This document shows positions 61,216 through 64,000 of a stretch of 64,000 nt of DNA, piece after piece. The first letter of the stretch is position 1. Each line of letters opens with the position of its first letter. A model generated the notes under the pieces. The model worked only from the letters and a program-made list of their open reading frames with translations, was not told the origin of the DNA and did not search any database. This stretch comes from Bacilli bacterium (lineage in GTDB: Bacteria; Bacillota_I; Bacilli_A; RF39; UBA660): NCBI GenBank assembly GCA_017548925.1, contig JAFYYX010000001.1, positions 610,852 through 674,851 on the forward strand, read 5' to 3'. The position numbers were made by a program, and so were the translations under genes.

Positions 61216-61238
61216 AAAAAACTCCTCAATTGAGGAGT
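61216..61238 (-). terminator. rel terminator whose 3' arm is the next ribosome binding site
   Basis: Minus-strand perfect palindrome ACTCCTCAATTGAGGAGT (61221-61238) plus T6. GAGGAG of the 3' arm lies nine bases before the ATG of the next gene. The next promoter's start (about 61232) falls in the 5' arm, so its own transcript cannot form the full hairpin. Confidence 0.82.
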
Positions 61239-61267
61239 ATTATATTATGTATTCAAATATGTGTCAA
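61239..61267 (-). promoter_or_regulatory. Promoter overlapping the rel stop codon
   Basis: Minus strand: TTGACA (61262-61267) contains the TGA stop of rel; a 17-base spacer leads to TATAAT (61239-61244). No TGTTCG element is present here. Confidence 0.8.
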
Positions 61268-63408
61268 TTCTTCTTAGAAACATTAATAATAAACGGAAGT
61301 TTTCTTAATTCCTTCATATAATTATTAAGTTCTTCATAATTATTTACTTTAACAGTAATATCATAGATTGTATGAACATCATCAGTATGAGTTTCAACAG
61401 CATCTACATATACTTTTAAAAGAGCTCCAGTTGAAACTATATCAAGTAAATAGTTACCTATATTATCTACTTCAATAACTAAATCAGTTCGATAAACTTT
61501 ATTAGATGCTTCATTCCAAGAAACAGGAATTAATCTATCAGTTTTATCTTGAATATTATGGCAATCTATTCTATGAATTGTAATACCTTGATTTTTAGTT
61601 ATATAACCAATAATTGGTTCACCATGAATTGGTTTACAGCATTTAGCAAGTGATACTGCAATACCATCTTCACCATCAACAATAATATCACTATCACTAT
61701 TAGGTTTATAATTATTTGATTTAGATCTAATTTTTTCAATTAAGGCATCTTGAACAGTACCTTTATCTTCAGTAACTAAATTAACTACATAACCAGCAGT
61801 ATATCTAGTTGAACCAATAGATAAATATAAATCATCTAAATCATTAAGTTTTAAATCTTTTAAAACATTATTAATATTTTCTTCAGTAAAGAAATCAGAC
61901 TGTGAAACACTTCTTCTTCTTAGTTCTTTATAGATAAGTTCCTTACCTTTTTCAATATAAGTCATCTTATCTTTTTTACTAAAGAATGATCTTATTTTAT
62001 TTCTAGCTTGAGAAGTCTTAACAAAGTTAAGCCAGTCTTTTTTAGGTGATGCTTCAGAACCAGTTTTAATTCTAACAATATCATTATCTTTAAGTTCATA
62101 AGCAAGGGGAACAATATTATCATTTACTATTGCTCCTACTGTTTTATCACCAACATCTGAATGTATTCTATATGCAAAATCAATTGGAGTAGATCCTTTA
62201 GGAAGTTCTACTACATCACCTTTTGGAGTAAATACATAAATAGAATCTTCTAAATATTCATTTTGCATTGTTTGAGAAAAGTCTTCTTCATCATTAGATT
62301 CAATAATAGTTCTGAACATTTCAAGTTTTTGTTCCATTATATTTTGAATCTTTTTAGCACCTTTTTCTTTATATGACCAGTGAGATGCTAAACCTTTTTC
62401 TGCAATTTCATCCATTTCATATGTTCTAAGTTGTATTTCATAGAACTTACCATCAACACCAAATACAGTTGTATGTAGTGATTGATACATGTTTTCTTTA
62501 GGATTTGCTATATAATCTTTAAATCTTTTAGGTACTGGTCTAAATTTACTATGAATTAAACCAACAGCTAAATAACAATCAGATTCCTTATTTAAGAAAA
62601 TTCTTAAAGCTAAAATATCATATATATCTTCAAACTTTTTACCATTATTAAGTTTGTTATAAATACTATAAATACTTTTTACTCTACCCTTTATTTCAAA
62701 CTTAACATTGTTTTCTTCTAAAATGTCAGAAATTTCTTCTTTCATTTCTTCAAGACATTCTTTTAAATTTTCCTTTGAATCATTTAATTTATCTTCAATA
62801 TCTTTATAAACATCAGGTTTTAAATATTTTAAACATAAGTTTTCAAGTTCGCTTTTAATTGAGTTAATACCAAGTCTATGAGCAATAGGAACCAAAACAG
62901 AAAGTGTTTCATTAGCTTTCTTCTTTTGTTTTTCAGGATCAACTGCCCAAATAGTTCTCATATTATGAAGTCTATCAGCAAGTTTTATGTATAAAACTCT
63001 AACATCTTCTGCAAGACCAATTAATACTTTTCTTAAATACATAGCAGAAGATTCTGAATCATCAGGAAGTTCTAGTTTATTAATTTTTGAAATTGAATCT
63101 ACTATTTTTGCTGTTTGTATATCAAATGTTTCTTCAATTTCATTAAAGTATGTATCACCATTATTCATAACTTCATGTATTAAAGCACATGCAATAGTTA
63201 AAGCATCAGTATTTAATTCAGAAAGTATTAAAGCAACAGAAATTGGATGAGTAATATATTCATCCCCCGATAGTCTTGTCATACCTTTATGCTTTTCTTC
63301 AGCAAAATTATAAGCTTTATTAATTAAATCAATATCATCTTTAGAATAAGATGTATCATTATTAATTCTTTCAAAAAGTTTTGCTTTTAAAGTTTCTTTA
63401 TTTTCCAT
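61264..63408 (-). CDS. rel: Rel-family (p)ppGpp synthetase with degenerate hydrolase domain
   Basis: This 714-residue protein has the long RSH layout: HD hydrolase domain, synthetase domain (DIYDILALRIFL, RPVPKRFKDYIANPKENMYQSLHT, YEIQLRTYEMDEIAEKGLASHW), TGS domain and C-terminal ACT domain. The synthetase motifs look intact. In the hydrolase, Arg45, His54 and His78 are kept, but the metal and catalytic positions equal to Asp78, Glu81 and Asp82 of Bacillus Rel read Glu79, Asn82 and Asn83 (LIHEVMNNGD for LHDVVEDTD). ATG 63408 is used; GGTGA lies just before it. It follows comN by 20 bases in one operon. Confidence 0.93.
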   Translation of the reverse strand: MENKETLKAKLFERINNDTSYSKDDIDLINKAYNFAEEKHKGMTRLSGDEYITHPISVALILSELNTDALTIACALIHEVMNNGDTYFNEIEETFDIQTAKIVDSISKINKLELPDDSESSAMYLRKVLIGLAEDVRVLYIKLADRLHNMRTIWAVDPEKQKKKANETLSVLVPIAHRLGINSIKSELENLCLKYLKPDVYKDIEDKLNDSKENLKECLEEMKEEISDILEENNVKFEIKGRVKSIYSIYNKLNNGKKFEDIYDILALRIFLNKESDCYLAVGLIHSKFRPVPKRFKDYIANPKENMYQSLHTTVFGVDGKFYEIQLRTYEMDEIAEKGLASHWSYKEKGAKKIQNIMEQKLEMFRTIIESNDEEDFSQTMQNEYLEDSIYVFTPKGDVVELPKGSTPIDFAYRIHSDVGDKTVGAIVNDNIVPLAYELKDNDIVRIKTGSEASPKKDWLNFVKTSQARNKIRSFFSKKDKMTYIEKGKELIYKELRRRSVSQSDFFTEENINNVLKDLKLNDLDDLYLSIGSTRYTAGYVVNLVTEDKGTVQDALIEKIRSKSNNYKPNSDSDIIVDGEDGIAVSLAKCCKPIHGEPIIGYITKNQGITIHRIDCHNIQDKTDRLIPVSWNEASNKVYRTDLVIEVDNIGNYLLDIVSTGALLKVYVDAVETHTDDVHTIYDITVKVNNYEELNNYMKELRKLPFIINVSKKN

Positions 63409-63428
63409 TTTCTTCACCAAATTTATAA

Positions 63429-63671
63429 TTATCTAATTAAATGAATAAAGTTTATTAATTCATTTTCGTTAACATTTAAAATATCATTAACCATATCACA
63501 AAGTTCTAAATCTTGTTCTTTAGACCATTTAGTTTTTGATAAAAATGTCCACAAATCTTTATCTGTAATAAAAGTAATTTTTTTTGCTTTAAGTTCAGAT
63601 AGTTTTGATCTGAATGCTGGTTTTAATCTATTATATAATTCATCAATTGAATTAAATGTAATTTTTTCCAT
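63429..63671 (-). CDS. comN: ComN-like post-transcriptional regulator
   Basis: This 80-residue protein fits the Post_transc_reg/ComN family of Firmicutes in length and in pattern: an N-terminal helix with LKPAFRSKLSELK, a DLWTFLSKTKW centre and a C-terminal LCDMVNDILNVNENELINF helix. ComN of Bacillus affects comE mRNA and localises with DivIVA. It stands between a divergent spoVB-like gene and rel, as in the Bacillus spoVB-comN neighbourhood. Promoter: TATAAT at 63710-63715 on the minus strand. Confidence 0.8.
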   Translation of the reverse strand: MEKITFNSIDELYNRLKPAFRSKLSELKAKKITFITDKDLWTFLSKTKWSKEQDLELCDMVNDILNVNENELINFIHLIR

Positions 63672-63746
63672 AAAATCAGCCCTTCATTAAATATTATTTC
63701 TTCACATATATTATATAACAAAGGCTTTTATTATTAAAGGTGAAAA

Positions 63747-64000
63747 ATGCAAAAAAATAAACTAATAAAAAATACTTTTTTACTTGTTTTAGGCGGACTT
63801 ATTACAAAAGTTTTAGGTTTTGTAATTAAAATACTTTACACAAGATATTTAAAAGATGATGGTGTATCTTTAATTACTCTAGTTTTTCCTACATACTCTC
63901 TTCTTTTAACGATATCTAACTTTGCTTTACCCCTTGCAGTAACAAAATTTATTGCCGAAAATAAAGATAGAAAAAGCAAAATATTATTTAACTCTTTTTG
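63747..64000 (+). CDS. SpoVB/MurJ-type flippase, N-terminal part
   Basis: The first 84 residues run off the right edge. They start MQKNKLIKNTFLLVLGGLIT and contain the SpoVB/MOP-superfamily pattern KVLGFVIKILYTRYLKDDGVSLITLVFPTYSLLLT, with two membrane helices visible. Such proteins flip lipid-linked wall precursors or polysaccharide units. The start has AAAGGTGA eight bases upstream. It diverges from comN, matching the spoVB-comN arrangement in Bacilli. Confidence 0.85.
   Translation, partial: MQKNKLIKNTFLLVLGGLITKVLGFVIKILYTRYLKDDGVSLITLVFPTYSLLLTISNFALPLAVTKFIAENKDRKSKILFNSF

Noticed and set aside
1-64000. Mollicutes-type code (TGA read as Trp), suggested by AT-richness
   Set aside because: Several conserved genes end in TGA at the expected length (rarA, rel and the first GT2), and conserved Trp positions use TGG.

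Overview
The window is very AT-rich, with compact intergenic regions and TGA used as an ordinary stop codon (for example at 8161, 36063 and 61264). T-box control of hisS, a GatCAB amidotransferase, LTA-synthase-like sulfatases, SpoVB and ComN homologues and canonical sigma-A promoters all point to a low-GC Bacillota. The small gene set and the many lineage-specific hypotheticals suggest one of the uncultured gut Bacilli close to the RF39/Mollicutes-like groups (inference). There are no rRNAs, tRNAs, CRISPR arrays, transposases or phage genes.

Layout. 1-14.5 kb (+ strand): cell-envelope polymer and glycan genes (two sulfatase-type phosphotransferases, two GT2 glycosyltransferases, a membrane polymerase/GT4 fusion, a PssA/LTA-synthase fusion and a stand-alone PssA), interrupted by two flavoproteins and a YhcG-type nuclease. 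Several of these genes are insulated by terminators whose 3' arm carries the -35 box of the next promoter. 14.6-24.7 kb: two surface proteins of 1128 and 2230 residues. 24.8-31 kb: small membrane proteins, mnmA and a run of hypotheticals. 31-49 kb: mixed strands, with a ZIP transporter, a small-RNA locus, rarA-gpsA, tcdA with a 6S RNA just upstream, a HerA-type ATPase, a MacB/FtsX-type ABC transporter, two HExxH proteins and further hypotheticals. 49-57.4 kb (- strand): a T-box-controlled operon hisS-aspS-aspS2-gatC-gatA-gatB. 57.4-64 kb: three hypotheticals, rel, comN and the start of a spoVB-like flippase gene.

The right half retains, in order, the backbone of the Bacillus spoVB-comN-relA-hisS-aspS-bsrA(6S)-yrvM(tcdA)-rarA-trmU(mnmA) region. 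Between almost every pair of backbone genes sit unrecognised soluble proteins, many ending in a short Arg-rich tail (RTR or similar). Several of them, together with a 21-residue hydrophobic peptide and the hisS operon, share a promoter in which TTGACN is followed at fixed spacing by TGTTCG. This promoter family and the tailed proteins are the best candidates for an undescribed system.

Metabolic logic. The synthetase operon holds one AspRS with discriminating-type residues and one with non-discriminating-type residues beside GatCAB, so Asn-tRNA is probably made by transamidation. The T-box specifier loop reads GAAC, in which Glu (GAA) and Asn (AAC) codons overlap. The Rel protein keeps its (p)ppGpp synthetase motifs but has lost the catalytic pair of its hydrolase domain.
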